Notes under the pieces: generated by a model
Seen by the model: the letters and a program-made list of their open reading frames with translations, nothing else
The model's database searches: none
Told to the model about the DNA's origin: nothing
Shown here: positions 45,740 to 57,291 of the stretch, in pieces
Layout: each line of letters starts with the position of its first letter
Position numbering within the stretch: the first letter of the stretch is position 1
Position numbers and translations under genes: made by a program
Source of the DNA: Gorsachius magnificus
Lineage: Eukaryota > Chordata > Aves > Pelecaniformes > Ardeidae
Length of the DNA stretch: 64,000 nucleotides
Direction: 5' to 3'
Assembly: GCA_034008185.1 (NCBI GenBank)
Contig: CM067081.1
Location: 9,175,821 to 9,239,820, forward strand

Positions 45740-48700
45740 CTTCTTGACTCCTATAGCGGTAATTAAGCAGAGCCTTTAATTCAAACAGTTTGGGGCCATG
45801 AAAGTGAGTCTTACTCTGGGTCAGATTCTCCAATCTGACAAAGCTGTAGCTAGCAGATGATCATAAAAAAATAAACAAAGACACTTTCATGCACCTGAAG
45901 GTGGTTTTAGTCCCCAGTACAACTTAAGGAAGCTTACCTAATCCTCCAAGGCTCCAAGGCACTCTTTTGTAGCTAGGCATCACAAAAGCATGTTGTAATT
46001 CAAGTATGCCTCTGTCTGTTCCTGCCAAACGGGACCCCTGGGCTTGGAAGGGAGGGTATCTCCTGCTGTGCTGCCTCTGCACCATTTTGGCATTCCCTTT
46101 TAACAGACAGTCCCAGCTCTGACTGCTGCATATCAAGTACTGTCTGTATTTACTGTGCAGGAAATATCTTCATAAACAGCAAAACCCCACTCCCATTACA
46201 ATGTTTTAATTCTTACATAGTTCTGGCTTTTATACCCTGAGGCTAAGGAAAGGTATTTTTTGCTGCCTCTTGGAAGTAGCTGTCTCAAAAGAGAGTTGGA
46301 TCTTTTCTGCTCAGTGTTTTAATTGGAGGGCTGAGCATGTCTTCACAAGGACAAGTCACTGATGCCCTTGGGGCAGCCCTGATGAGTATAATGCATTTTC
46401 TCATAACTGGAGGCTAAGTAGGCATTTTCATATGTATCATCTGCTAGTATAATTAATAGATGCCTATATTTATATATCAGAGCTGAGTGATGATGATAAA
46501 GAAACTCTTAATGTTCAACATGTCAACATATTAAATAAGACTGGGATACCTTGAGCCCCAAATGGCTGTAATAAATATTCCCAACTTTTCCCTAGTTCCC
46601 CTTCTAGCTGTCACACTCGCCTTTGTTCTGATTAATAGAATCAACCTTCTGAAGCTAAAGATAAGAAATAATTTAAAATGGCAAAATAGGATACCTGTAG
46701 TGAATGCATATTCTGTTTAATACAGAGGAAGAGATTGAGGTAAGAGACTTCAGAGTAGCATTCGGCAGGGGATTTAGGAGTGTAAACAGAAAACCTTGTG
46801 AAAGACATTCCCCCATTCCCCCCCAACTCATCCCTGCTCTCACTCTCTGATGGATCTGCACTCATACTTTGTTCACAAAATCTATGTCTGTTGTCTTTTA
46901 CACTCATTCTGCTCAGGTAACAGCTTTCATAGATATTAGGCTGGCAAAACCCATACCCCAGAGGTGTTTTAAATTATCTTGTTTTCCATCTTTCCTCAGT
47001 TTCTCTGGCAGCTTTGATCACGCTGCCAATATGCTGCAAAAGAAGTGCATTCATTCACTTTAGCACACGAAGGAAGTGGATTCCCTTGGGGTCATGGAAG
47101 AGCTGTTCATAGGAGGCCAAATTCTGTTAACAGATCTTTAGGCATCATACAACTCTCTAAAACTAATGACCACAGCTGGAAGTAGCTTCTCTTTTCATCT
47201 GGGACAAGAAATGCTAAGTTCCATGAGCCTGTCTGTACAGGCTGACAGTAGACCCAGTAGATCCCTGAAACTGTGTATTGTCTCCCCAGTTCACATCATG
47301 TCCTGATATTGCCCTCCGCATCTGTGCCATGGGGCAGCGGATTTAAAAGCTGGTCAGCCCTGAAAGGGATGGTGCCCTTGCTTGTTCATATTTTTAAGTC
47401 ACACTGTTTTCAAGCTTGAAACATGACCAAGAATTGTCCTTGAAGAGACACACCTGAATTATCTCCTGTGCTATCTCTTTCTTTTCCACAGCAATCTTAT
47501 TGAGCCATGACTTGTTTTTTGAAGCCATATCCCTCAAGTATAGCTAAAGGACAAACTGTCTGAAGAACCACATAAATAATAAATCCTATGGTTAAATGTC
47601 AAGCCTAAACAAACATGTTAAAAGAAATAACATTTAACTTTTTAAAATTATAAAGAATAATAGAATTTTGCAGAAAACCAGCCTATTATGGCATTTGTTT
47701 ATACTTTATATTAATGTCAAGCAAGCAGAGCTCCAGGAGTGATGCTGAACTTTCTGTTCTCCCAGTTGGTTACAGTTGGGTATTTGAAACAGCTGCTGCT
47801 TCTCATGAAAATCAGTGTCCTCTGTGAGTCTTAAAAGCTGCCCCCCCCCCCCCCCATTTCTGATGTTAAATGATTTATTGGAATTTTAACTTCATAATCA
47901 CAATTACCATCTATATTTCAATTTTCTGACATAATTCTCTTAATTTCTCTTTTTTCTTGAGACTCTTGCTTCACACTGCATTCTGCATTATACCATCCAC
48001 TGATAGATTTATGGATGTTTCTCTCCAGAGTAAAAACCCAATTTGCCTTTTTTATGGACAAAATGTTTATATCCTGGTGTTAGAATTGAAAACCCTCTCA
48101 TCCATACTGATCTAATAACTATTTCTGGCTTGTGGAAACTAAGAATTCTTGCAGTAAATTCTGTTCTGGCAGGGGCATCCCCTAGAGAGTCCATAAACTT
48201 TCACTGCCTACCTTTCCTTCTTCTTTAAAGTAAGGCAAAAAAATAGTCAATAAAACAAAGAGAGAGGAATGTCTATACCCCATCATAGGGCATCTCTTGA
48301 TGAAACCCAAAGTCAGGGAATGGAGCTCTGTTTTAAAGTGGAATAATCCTGGTCAAACTTTTAGTGTATCACAGACATTTTGATGTACAGCCCTAAAAAG
48401 TTATAGTTTGGGTCCCTTCCCCCTTTATTTCATGATCATGAGAGGCCTGGCATCATTGTTTCTCTCTCAGTCCCAAAGGGCTGTCCCAGCTGCTTAGCTT
48501 GGGTTGCAGATGTCCTCAGAGACTTTGAGTGCCCACCCTCCCACCAAAACTCTTGTGTGTTTTTTTTCTGGACTCTTGATACCCCGCCTACATCCTGGAT
48601 GCTTGTAGAGCATCTTTACCACATTTCTTTCTGTTAGTCTTATTTCTTTCTCTTCCTCAACAACATTATTATTTTTTTCTTTTCTCACAAAATCTTAGGA

Positions 48701-48889
48701 ATAACTCATGACTCCACTAGCACATGTCTGTCTGGGTTCCCTGTTTGTCCATGAGGCTGATTTCTATCCAGCCAGCATCCTTACTTCATCTTCTGGCTCA
48801 GCCTTTTGAGCATTGGATTCAGTCTTGTAGGAGCTGACTCACTGGTGGGAACTGGGTGCATCTGGGGCTTCCTGCTTATTTGATTCAGC
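45740..48889. other. Unannotated non-coding stretch
   Basis: No gene or transposon tail recognised. It contains a C15 homopolymer at 47841-47855. Confidence 0.55.
47841..47855. repeat. C15 homopolymer
   Basis: Fifteen consecutive C. Long poly-C is rare in AT-rich avian non-coding DNA and prone to sequencing and assembly error. Confidence 0.9.
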
Positions 48890-48896
48890 TGTCTCA

Positions 48897-48957
48897 AAGG
48901 GGGAAAAGGATTCTCACTCATGAGTTGGTGGGGCTCATTGGGAGGGCTTTAAACTAA
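48897..48957 (+). pseudogene. CR1 ORF1 C-terminus
   Basis: The frame ending at the TAA 48955-48957 reads 'QRGKRILTHELVGLIGRALN' and then stop. This matches the end of CR1 ORF1, which follows its esterase domain. Everything upstream of it in ORF1 is lost or unrecognisable. Confidence 0.75.
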
Positions 48958-49033
48958 GTTTGAAGGGGGAAGGGGATATAACCAGGCTCACTATAGAGGA
49001 GCCTAGGGGTGGCACGCCAATGTTAGGGATGAA

Positions 49034-49780
49034 ATGAATAGCTCAAGTGCTTCTACCAATGCACACAGCATGGGCAACAAACAGGAGGAGCTGGAAGCCG
49101 TTGTGCAGCAGGATAGCTATGACTTAGTTACCATCACAGAAACATGGTGGGTTGCCGCTCATGACTGGAGTGTTGCAACGGATGGCTATAAGCTCTTCAG
49201 AAGGGATAGGAAAGGAAAGACGGGTGGTGGTGGGGCTCTGTATGTTAGGGAGTGTTTCGACTGTACAGACCTCAACGATTGTAATGATAAGGTTCAATGC
49301 TTATGAGTAAAGACGAGGGGGAAGCCCAACAAGACAGATATCCTGCTGGGAGTCTGTTATAGACCACCCAACCGGGATGAAGAGGTAGACAAAGCATTCT
49401 ACAAGTGGCTGGCAGAAGTTTCACAATTGCTAGCCCTTGTTCTTGTGGGGGGCTTCAACTTACCAGATGTCTGCTGGTAATACAACACAGCAGAGAATAA
49501 ATAGTCTAGAAGGTTCCTGCAGTGTGCAGAACATAACTTTCTGACACAGCTGGTAAGTGAGCCTACCAGGAGAGGTGCCTTGCTTGACCTCCTTTTTACT
49601 AACAGAGAAGGACTGGTGGGAGATGCGGTGGTTGGAGGTCGTCTTGGACTTAGTTCTCAATTCTTGGCAAAGTAAGGAGGGGGGTCAACCACCACCATGG
49701 ACTTCTGGAGGGCAGACTTTGGCCTGTTCAGGACACTGGTTGAGGGAGTCCCTTGGGAGACAGTCCTGAAGGGCAAAGGT
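49034..49780 (+). pseudogene. CR1 ORF2 endonuclease domain, broken
   Basis: The first piece (49034-49303) is open and reads 'AHSMGNKQEELEAVVQQ', 'TITETWW' and 'GGGALYVRE', the N-terminal blocks of the apurinic-type endonuclease that nicks target DNA. The second piece, in another frame (about 49370-49480), reads 'LVLVGGFNLPDVCW' then TAA. In this family the block is normally GDFN with a catalytic Asp. Here the codon at 49451-49453 is GGC (Gly), so a catalytic residue is missing. A third piece (about 49540-49660) gives 'SEPTRRGALLDLLFTN'. Frameshift, stop and residue change all argue for a dead domain. Confidence 0.85.
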
Positions 49781-49799
49781 CCAGGAAGGCTGAGCATTC

Positions 49800-50200
49800 T
49801 TCAGGAAGGACATCTTAAAGGTGCAGGACCTGACTGCCGCCATGTGCCGTAAGATGAACTGGAAGGGAAGACAACAAGCCTATCTGAACAGGGAGCTTTT
49901 GCTGGGACTCAAGAAAAAAAGGAGAGTTTACCACTTTTGGATGAAGGGGCAGGCAACTCAAGAAGCATACAGGGATCTTGTTAGGTCATGCAGAGAAAAA
50001 ATTAGACATACAAAAGCCCAGCATGAACTCAACCTGGCCACTGTTGTAAGAGATAACAAAAAATGTTTTTACAAATACATTAACAACAAAAAGAGAGCCA
50101 AGGAGAATCTCCATCCTTTATTGGGTGCGGGGGGGAACATTGCCACCAAGGATGAGGAAAAGGCTCACTCTCCATCAATTATCAGCAGTCCTGGTTAACA
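49800..50200 (+). pseudogene. CR1 ORF2 linker between endonuclease and RT
   Basis: The frame at 49821-50198 is open and lysine/arginine-rich. It reads 'GLKKKRRVYHFWMKGQATQEAYRDLVRSCREKIRHTKAQHELNLA', then 'NKKCFYKYINNKKRAKENL', which matches the basic linker of CR1 ORF2. The expected segment around 'HKSMGPD' (compare 7533-7988) is absent after about 50180, indicating a deletion of about 300 bases. Confidence 0.8.
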
Positions 50201-51540
50201 GGGGAGGCCCCAGATGACTGGAGGCTTGCCAGTGTGACACACATTTACAAGGGACAGAAGGAGGATCTGGGGAACTGCAGACCTGTCAGCCTGACCTCAG
50301 TACCAGGGAAGGTTATGGAACGGTTAATTCTGAGTGTGCTCACCAGGCATGTGCAGGACAATCAGGAGATCAGGCCCAGCCAGCATGGGTTCATGAAAGG
50401 CAGGTCTTGCCTAACCAACCTGGTCTCCTTCTATGACCAGGTGACCCACCTAGTGGATAAGTGAAAGGCTGTGGATGTTCTCTACCTGGAATTCAGCAAG
50501 GCCTTTGACAGTGTCTCCCACAGCATTCTCCTAGAGAAGCTGGCAGCTCATGGATTAGACAGGTATGCTCTTCGCTGGGTAAAAAACTGGCTGGATGGCC
50601 GAGCCCAGAGAGTTGTGGTCAACAGAGTTAAGTCCAGTTGGCGGCCGGTCACAAGTGGTGTTCCCCAGGGTTCAGTTCTAGGGCCAGTCTTGTTGAATAT
50701 CTTTATCAATGACCTGGACGAGGGGATTGAGTGTGCCCTTGGTAAATTTGCAGATCACACCAAACTGGGTGGTATGTGTTGATCTGCTTGAGGGGAGGAG
50801 GGCTCTGCAGAGAGACCTGGACAGGCTGGATAAATGGGCTGAGGTCACTTGTATGAGATTTAACAAGGCCAAGCACCAAGTCCTGCACTTGGGCCACAAC
50901 AGCCCCATGCAACGCTACAGGCCTGGGGCAGAGTGGCTGGAGATCTACCTGGTGGAAAAAGACCTGGGGGTACTGATTGACAGCCGGCTGAATATGAGCC
51001 AGCAGTGTGCCCAGGTGGCCAAGAAGGCCAATGGCATCCTGGCTTGTGTCAGGAATAGTGTGGCCAGCAGGAGTAGGGAAGTGATCGTGCCCCTGTACTC
51101 GGTGCTGGTGAGGCCACACCTCGAATACTGTGTTCAGTTTTGGGCCCCTCACTACGAGAAAGATGAGGTGCTGGAACATGTCCAGGGGAGAGCAACAAAG
51201 CTGGCGAGGGGTCTGGAGCACAAGGCTGATGGGGAGCAGCTGAGGGACCTGGGGGTGTTCAGCCTGGAGAAGAGGAGGCTGAGGGGAGACCTGATCGCCC
51301 TCTACAGCTGCCAGACAGGAGGGGGTAGTGAGGTGGGGATCGGTCTCTTCTCCTGGTAACGGGCAATAGGACAAGGGGAAATGGTCTGAAGTTGCGCCAG
51401 GGCAGGTTTAGATTGGATATTAGGAAAAATTTCTTCACAGAAAGGGTTGTCAAGCACTGGAACAGGCTGCCCAGAGAGGTGGTGGCATCACCATCCCTGG
51501 AAGTGTTCAAAAAACGTGTAAATGTGGCACTTTGGGACAT
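50200..51540 (+). pseudogene. CR1 ORF2 reverse transcriptase and C-terminus, catalytically dead
   Basis: Three overlapping plus-strand frames cover the RT. 50234-50461 has 'NCRPVSLTSVPGKVMERL' and 'SQHGFMKGRSCLTNLV', closed by an in-frame TGA at 50462-50464. 50471-50782 has '[12 protein letters not shown]', '[17 protein letters not shown]' and '[10 protein letters not shown]'. 50709-51359 has the C-terminal part through '[14 protein letters not shown]'. The motif A catalytic Asp is Glu (GAA, 50489-50491). The second Asp of the motif C FADD block is His (CAC, 50756-50758). A frameshift separates the last two pieces near 50780. The tail region follows to 51629. Confidence 0.9.
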
Positions 51541-51629
51541 GGTTTAGTAAGCATGGTGGTGTTGGGTTGATGGTTGGACTTGATGATCTTGGAGATCTTT
51601 TCCAACCTTAATGATTCTATGATTCTATG

Positions 51630-53559
51630 TAGAAAATAATGAATACCATTTTCTGCCAGCTGAATAGTGAAGAAGAACTGGTTAGAGAACAGTGGTGAGC
51701 ATCTGTCTTGCTCTGGGGTAGGTTACAGCTGCTGTTTTCATCTCTCCAGTGGTTCCCTTGGGGATGGGATGAGGAGGGACAGCATCAGACTCTGCACACT
51801 CCCATTCCCTGGATGGCTGATGACTGGGGAATTGGTTATTTTTGCTTCTTGAGTAACTTCACTGAATAGCAGAGCATCAGAGTTATTCTGCTGGCAGGTT
51901 GTGCTTGTTAGCTCCCATGAGGTGTCAAAATGCTTAGAGCAGCCTTCCAGGACAAAAGCAGACATGGGCTGGCACAGAGGAGAGCCTGCAGGGAATCAAA
52001 GCTGTCTGCATGGGGCAGAAATACAGGTCTTAGTGAAAGTTAATTCTCATTCCTTCACTTGTGCGAGAAGAAGGAAACTTGGCCTTTTTTCTTCCTCTTT
52101 TAGCGCTAATTGTTTGGCTTCAGCTGCCTAATGTGGCCATTTCAAATACCCTGTGTAGTTCGTGGTGACTGAGACCATCCTTGGAGACATGAAGCTAATG
52201 AAGCTGCCTTATACGCACAGATCCTTGTGTCATATAGATCCACACAACTTTCCTGGCTTCACCAGAAGTACGTTGGCCAAGTGCATTAAGTCACTGGAAG
52301 AAGTGAATCTATTACCATGAGCTCCCTGTAAGTTGCCTTTCCTATCTCAAAGTGGTTACAAAATTTGAAGACTGGATTAGAGAGTGCGAGAGTGCTTTTG
52401 CTCTACTAGCTTCCTTAGGGAATAAAAGAATTGAAATGGATAATAAAGCGTTCATTGAATTTGCTGTTTGCTGTTAGTTATTTGTTCCACTGAAAGCCTG
52501 TGAGTATACTAGATTTCTCTGGTATGTCTATACATTTTTGGGGGGATTCACACATCTGGGGTGGAGGGTGACAGCCTCTTTAACGTGGTGTGTTGTTGGG
52601 GAACTTGTAGTAGTGCGGGTCTGTACCTGTATCTGGGACACTGGAGGCCATGTTACATAATGCTCAGAGTCATCCGTTTGTTTTCTCTTGTATCTAAAAT
52701 TACCTTTTTTTTGAGAATTTTAGCATGCATTCTTGTCTCAGTGACTCACTTGCTCTACTTAAATTAAAAAAATGTTGGAAAAAGAAGTATGTGCCATTTT
52801 GTTCACAAGTATGCAATGACTCTAGACACTGTGAAACACACCTCGATCATTGTAATGTCCTTGTGGAATTTTACCATTAAGGTGGGGAAAAAAAAGAAGC
52901 TGAAAACAAGCCATCGTCATCATAAAGACTTCTGTGACTGAGCAGAAATACCTGTATTTTTTCTGTTTTGGGTAGCTGAACATCATTGCTTTTGCTGACA
53001 ACATGATACTCACCACCTTTATTGGCTGACCTATGAAGAATTCAGTATGCTTGGAAATTCTGTCAGGCTTTATACTTGACTGGGAGCTGCCAGAGCCTTT
53101 TCTCTCTGACTTCCACTCCTGTCAAGTGGGAATTAGTTTTAGGAGCTGAACCCACTCCTTTGCTGCTGAGTGCTGTCAGTCTGGGACGCAGAAAGCTTTG
53201 GGCACTGCTGCACTGGGCAGCGAGTTTATTAAGCAAACTAGCAATGGGTTTTCATAGGTGTCTGAAGCCTTTTCCAGAGCTGAGTATAAGAAGGGTGTTT
53301 GATCTGACTGAGAGGTGAGAATTTTCATTTGGTTATAGGAGGACTCAATTTCCTCCTTTTCCTGAAGAGATTTTAATATTCATCTCTGAGTTCAGTGCTT
53401 TATGACTCCACTAATCAGGCACTGGGAAGATCTAGCAGCTCCCTGTCCCTTCGGTCTCTGTAAAGGCTTTCCCCAAGGACCTTGGGACAATGTGGTTCTC
53501 GTATGGACATATACAAATAGTTTGTTGTGATTGGCACATGGAGGCCAGGGAGATAATTT
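51630..53559. other. Unannotated non-coding stretch
   Basis: No gene or repeat tail recognised. Frames are 80 codons or shorter. Confidence 0.55.
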
Positions 53560-54810
53560 GAGATAGCCAGCATGGCTTCACCAAGGGCAAGTCCTGCCTG
53601 ACGAACCTAGTGACTTTCTATGATGGTGTGACAACAACAGTGGACAAAGGAAAACCAATGTATGTCATCTACCTGGACTCCTGCAAAGCCTTTAACATGG
53701 TCCCCCACAACATCCTTCTCTCTAAATTGGAGAGGTATGGATTTGATGGGTGGACTGTTCAGTGGATAAGGAACTGGCTGGATGGCTGCATCCAGAGGGT
53801 AGTGGTCAATGGCTCGATGTCCAGATGGAGACTGGTGATGAGTGGTGTCCCTCAGGGGTCCGTACTGGGACCGGTGCTGTTTAATATATTCATCAATGAC
53901 TTAGACAGCGAGATCGAATGCACCCTCAGCAAGTTTGTGGATGACACCAAACTGAGTGGTGCGGTTGACACACCAGAAGGACGGGATGTCATCCAGAGAG
54001 ACCTGGACAGGCTGGAGAGGTGGGCCTGTGTGAACCTCATGAGGTTCAACAAGGCCAAGTGCAAGGTGATGCACCTGGGTCGGGGTAACCCCCAGTATCA
54101 GTACAGGCTGGGGGAAGAAAGGATCGAGAGCAGCCCTGCCGAGAGGGACTTTGGCATGCTGGTGGATGAAAAGCTGGACATGAGCCGGCAATGTGCGCTG
54201 GCGGCCCAGAAGGAGAAGCGTGGCCAGCAGGTCGAGGGAGGGGATTCTGCCCCTCTACTCTGCTCTGGTGAGACCTCACCTAGAGTACTGCGTCCAGCTC
54301 TGGAGCCCTCAGCACAAGAAGGACATGGAACTGTTGGAGCGGGTCCAGAGGAGTGTTACTAAAATGATCCGAGGGCTGGAGCACCTCTCTTATGAGGACA
54401 GGCTGAGGGAGTTGGGCTTGTTCCGCCTGGAGAAGAGAAGGTTGCGGGGAGACCTGATTACGACCTCTCAGTACCTAAAGGGGGCCTATAGGAAAGATGG
54501 GGAAAATCTTTTTAGTAGGGCCAGCTTTGACAGGACAAGGGGTAATGGTTTTAAACTATACCAGGATAGGTTTAGACTGGATATAAGGAGGAAATTCTTT
54601 ACAACGAGGGTGGTGAAACACTGGAACAGGTTGCCCAGAGAGGTGGTGGAGGCCCCATCCCTGGGAACATTCAAGGCCAGGTTGGACGGGGCTCTGAGCA
54701 ACCTGATCTAGTTAGCGGTGTCCCTGCTTACTGCAGGGGGGTTGGACTAGATGACCTCTAGGGGTCCCTTCCAACCCAAAACATTCTATGATTCTATGAT
54801 TCTATGATTG
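53560..54810 (+). mobile_element. CR1 LINE, 5'-truncated, young-looking subfamily (1.25 kb)
   Basis: It begins inside the RT fingers ('[15 protein letters not shown]') and runs to a clean tail: GGGTTGGACTAGATGACC, GGTCCCTTCCAACCC and three to four ATTCTATG octamers. Its coding part is annotated next. The protein remnant and tail are very similar to the copy at 63454-64000 and the tails at 4.2 and 31.9 kb, marking the subfamily with the least visible decay in this window. Confidence 0.95.
53610..54711 (+). pseudogene. CR1 reverse transcriptase fragment, catalytic motifs intact, frame broken
   Basis: The first frame (53610-54362) reads '[13 protein letters not shown]' (motif A Asp kept), '[21 protein letters not shown]', and 'FVDDTKLSG' (motif C, both Asp kept, codons 53940-53945). 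After 'QCALAAQK' near 54210 a small deletion shifts the frame. The correct continuation, '[28 protein letters not shown]', lies in the frame 54193-54711, which ends properly at the ORF2 stop 54709-54711. The endonuclease and the RT N-terminus are missing through 5' truncation. The fragment cannot mobilise itself, but the catalytic core has not decayed. Confidence 0.92.
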
Positions 54811-56259
54811 TGATCCAGAAATTGTCCTGCTGATCTGTAGTAGAGACAATGTCACTGTCTGCACTATTACCTGTATCAGATGAAGGCAGATATGGGTTGC
54901 TCAACCCTCAACTGGAAAATGTAATAAAATTTGCTGATTAAATGAAAATCCACTTTGGTGATGGATGTACTTGATGACTGATTAGAACCTCCCTCTACCT
55001 CCAGCGTCTAACTTTTATCACAGGGAACAAAACATAGTTACGTGTCTTATCTGTTGAAAACCTAGAAAGTTATATATGCTTAGAAATCTTACATTACTGA
55101 ACTTCAAACATCTAAATTGCAGCATTTGAGTTGGAAGGCTAATCTCCCTAGGCTCCTCATATAGTCAATGGAGAGAGAAAAGATCCTCCAATGGGCAATT
55201 CGAGCATCTAAGCCATGTTCCTCCTGCAAATTGTCCTCGGGAGGAATTTCTTCCTTTGTGCTATTTGGTGGAGCGCTGGGGCTGTCTGTCACTGCAGCAG
55301 ATAGCTTTGTGGGCAGCTTGAAGACAGGCTGGAAACACGCCTTTTGCAAGGGTGGGGGTAGCACCAAATGGCAGCTTTGAGGACCTGTCAGGAGCGCAAT
55401 GCAGCCCTTCTTCTCTTAGGAAATTAGTCAGATGAGGAACTCAGAGTTTCAGCACACCGAAGAAATGTTTTGGACTGCGGAGCAAACGTTCTCTGCTGAA
55501 ATCCTAGCACAAACTATCCCATTAGCCAATTTCTGGATCAGTTGCATAAACTTATTTGTAGTGCCAATGTGGATACAGATGAAATAGTACAGGAACAACT
55601 GCACACTTTTCAGGAAAGGTAAAACACAGGCACATGTCCACAACAGATTGCTCTTACTTCTTTCCTCCCAACAATGTGTATCTTCCTTTAGGTGTATGAG
55701 CCAATGGGAGCCCTTTGGAAGGGTGTTTGGAGGAGCTACTGAGCTTGAACAGGTTTCAGAGAGCATGGAATGAGACTGGGAAGAGGATAAAAGGATGGAG
55801 CTCATGTAGATGCTACAAGATGGCACCCAAAAATGGAGAGTAAGCAACCAGGACACAGAAGTGATCACAGGAAATTTCTTAGTACTAAAGAGCACTGTGC
55901 AGAGTCTGCTGCCAGACGGAGTCACTTAAGGTGCTGCAACCAAGTGTAGGAGGGGGCCACACACCTGTGAGGGCACAGTTAGTGGGGAGGGAGAGGATAT
56001 ACATAGTTTGTCTTGTCTTATTTTCTTTTCCCCAGATACTGTGGGGTTTTTTTTCAATTTGAAAATCTATTTTTCTCATTTTTGTTGCTTTTGTTATTTT
56101 AATATAAAACCTTTGGGCATTCTGGGGTTGCACACGGTAAAGAAAAAGTCTTGGTTACTCAAAGCTCCATCTGACATGGCTATTGATTGCCAAATGTGCA
56201 AACCAGCTCAGAGAGGAGGTGAGTATCAGAGGTCTGGCACTTGGTCTACCAAGTACAAT
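54811..56259. other. Unannotated non-coding stretch
   Basis: No gene recognised. A 158-codon minus-strand frame (55449-55925) is Ser/Leu/Cys-rich with no motif and is taken as chance. Confidence 0.55.
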
Positions 56260-56264
56260 ATCTC
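56260..56264. repeat. Probable decayed target-site duplication, left of LTR copy C
   Basis: ATCTC here versus ATGTC at 57287-57291: four of five bases match, at the same offset from the LTR ends as in copies A and B. Confidence 0.6.
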
Positions 56265-57286
56265 TGTGGTGGTTTGACCCTGGCTGGACGCCAGGGTCCC
56301 ACCAAAGCTGCTCTATCACAACCCTCTAACCGGACAGAGGAGAGAAAAGTAAATCAAAAGGTTCGTGGGTCGAGATAAGGACAGGGAGAGATCATTTTAT
56401 CAGTTACCATCATGGGCAAAACAGACTCAACTTGAAAAAATAATTAATTTATTATCAATCAAAATCAGAGAAGGAGAGGAGAAAAACTGCTAGATCTTAA
56501 AAACCTTCCCCCCACCCCTCCCTTCTTTCTGGGCTCAACTTCACTCCCAGTTTCTCTACCTACTCCCCCCAGCGGCGCAGGGGGACGGGAATGGGGGTTG
56601 AGGTCAGTTCATCACACGTTGTCTCTGCTGCCTCTTCTTCCTAGGGAGAGGACTCTGCCCCTGCTCCAGCCTGGGGTCCCTCTCACGGCAGACAGTCCTC
56701 CACGAACTTCTCCAACGTGAGTCCTTCCCACGGCGTCACAGTTCTTCAGCAACTACTCCAGCATGGGCCCATAATTTCCACGGGGTGCAGTCCTTCAGGA
56801 GCAGACTGCTCCAGCGTTGGGTCCCCTGCGGGGTCACAAATTCTGCCGGCAAACCTGCTTCGGCGTGGGCGCCTCCCCCCACGGGTCCGCAATGGCTTGC
56901 CAGGAACCTGATCTGGCGCGGGCTTCCCACGGGGTCACAGCTTCCTCCCTTCAGGCATCCACCCGCTCCGGCGTGGGGTCCTCCCGGGCTGCAGGTGGGC
57001 CCCAGGGGCCGGTGCCTGGAGCCCCTCCTGCCCTCCTGCTGCACTGGCCTGGGGGGCTGCAGGGCTGCTCCTCTCGCATCCTCTCACTTCTCTTCTCTCT
57101 CCGGCTACTGAGATGCAGCCAATTTTTTTTCCTTCTTAAATATGTTATCACAGAGGCGCTTCCACTGCTGCTGATTGGCTTGGCCTTGGCCAGCGGCGGA
57201 CACAGGGAAAACTTCTATCAGCTTCTCACAGAAGCCACCCCTGTAGCCCCCCCACTACCAAGACCTTGCCACAGAAACCCAATACA
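56265..57286 (-). mobile_element. Solo LTR, avian ERV family 1, copy C (1,022 bp)
   Basis: On the plus strand it runs from TGTGGTGGTTTGACC to CCCAATACA; the sense strand is minus. It shares with copy B several small spellings that A lacks, for example 'GCCCATAATTTCCACGGGGTGCAG' in plus-strand reading and the ATTGGCTGCGTCTCAG-like stretch, so B and C are the closer pair. It is about 80 bp shorter than A and B because around 56985-57000 about two minisatellite units are missing. The segment 57000-57080 is also more diverged. The flanking 5-mers ATCTC and ATGTC look like a mutated duplication. There are no internal retroviral genes. Confidence 0.93.
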
Positions 57287-57291
57287 ATGTC
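57287..57291. repeat. Probable decayed target-site duplication, right of LTR copy C
   Basis: ATGTC, one mismatch from 56260-56264. An A-rich tract (A12) follows directly. Confidence 0.6.

Larger units (their letters stand above)
48890..51629 (+). mobile_element. CR1 LINE, most complete copy in the window (about 2.7 kb)
   Basis: This plus-strand element retains, in order, the last codons of ORF1 with their stop, the short inter-ORF spacer, the ORF2 endonuclease, the linker, the reverse transcriptase, the C-terminal region and the 3' tail (GATGATCTTGGAGATCTTTTCCAACC and ATTCTATG octamers). A full CR1 is about 4.5 kb, so most of ORF1 and the 5' UTR are missing. About 300 bp between linker and RT is also absent, near 50180. 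Stops, frameshifts and catalytic-residue changes (annotated below) show it is long inactive. Confidence 0.95.

Noticed and set aside
48890..49034. A host gene exon upstream of the CR1 endonuclease
   Set aside because: The frame ends exactly as CR1 ORF1 does, so it is LINE sequence.
50706..51374. 222-codon minus-strand frame
   Set aside because: It is antisense to the CR1 reverse transcriptase C-terminus. The same antisense frame appears in other CR1 copies (for example 59366-59995 and 43305-43844), so it reflects codon structure of the LINE.
55449..55925. 158-codon minus-strand frame
   Set aside because: Biased to Ser, Leu and Cys, no recognisable domain, no splice or promoter context; consistent with chance.
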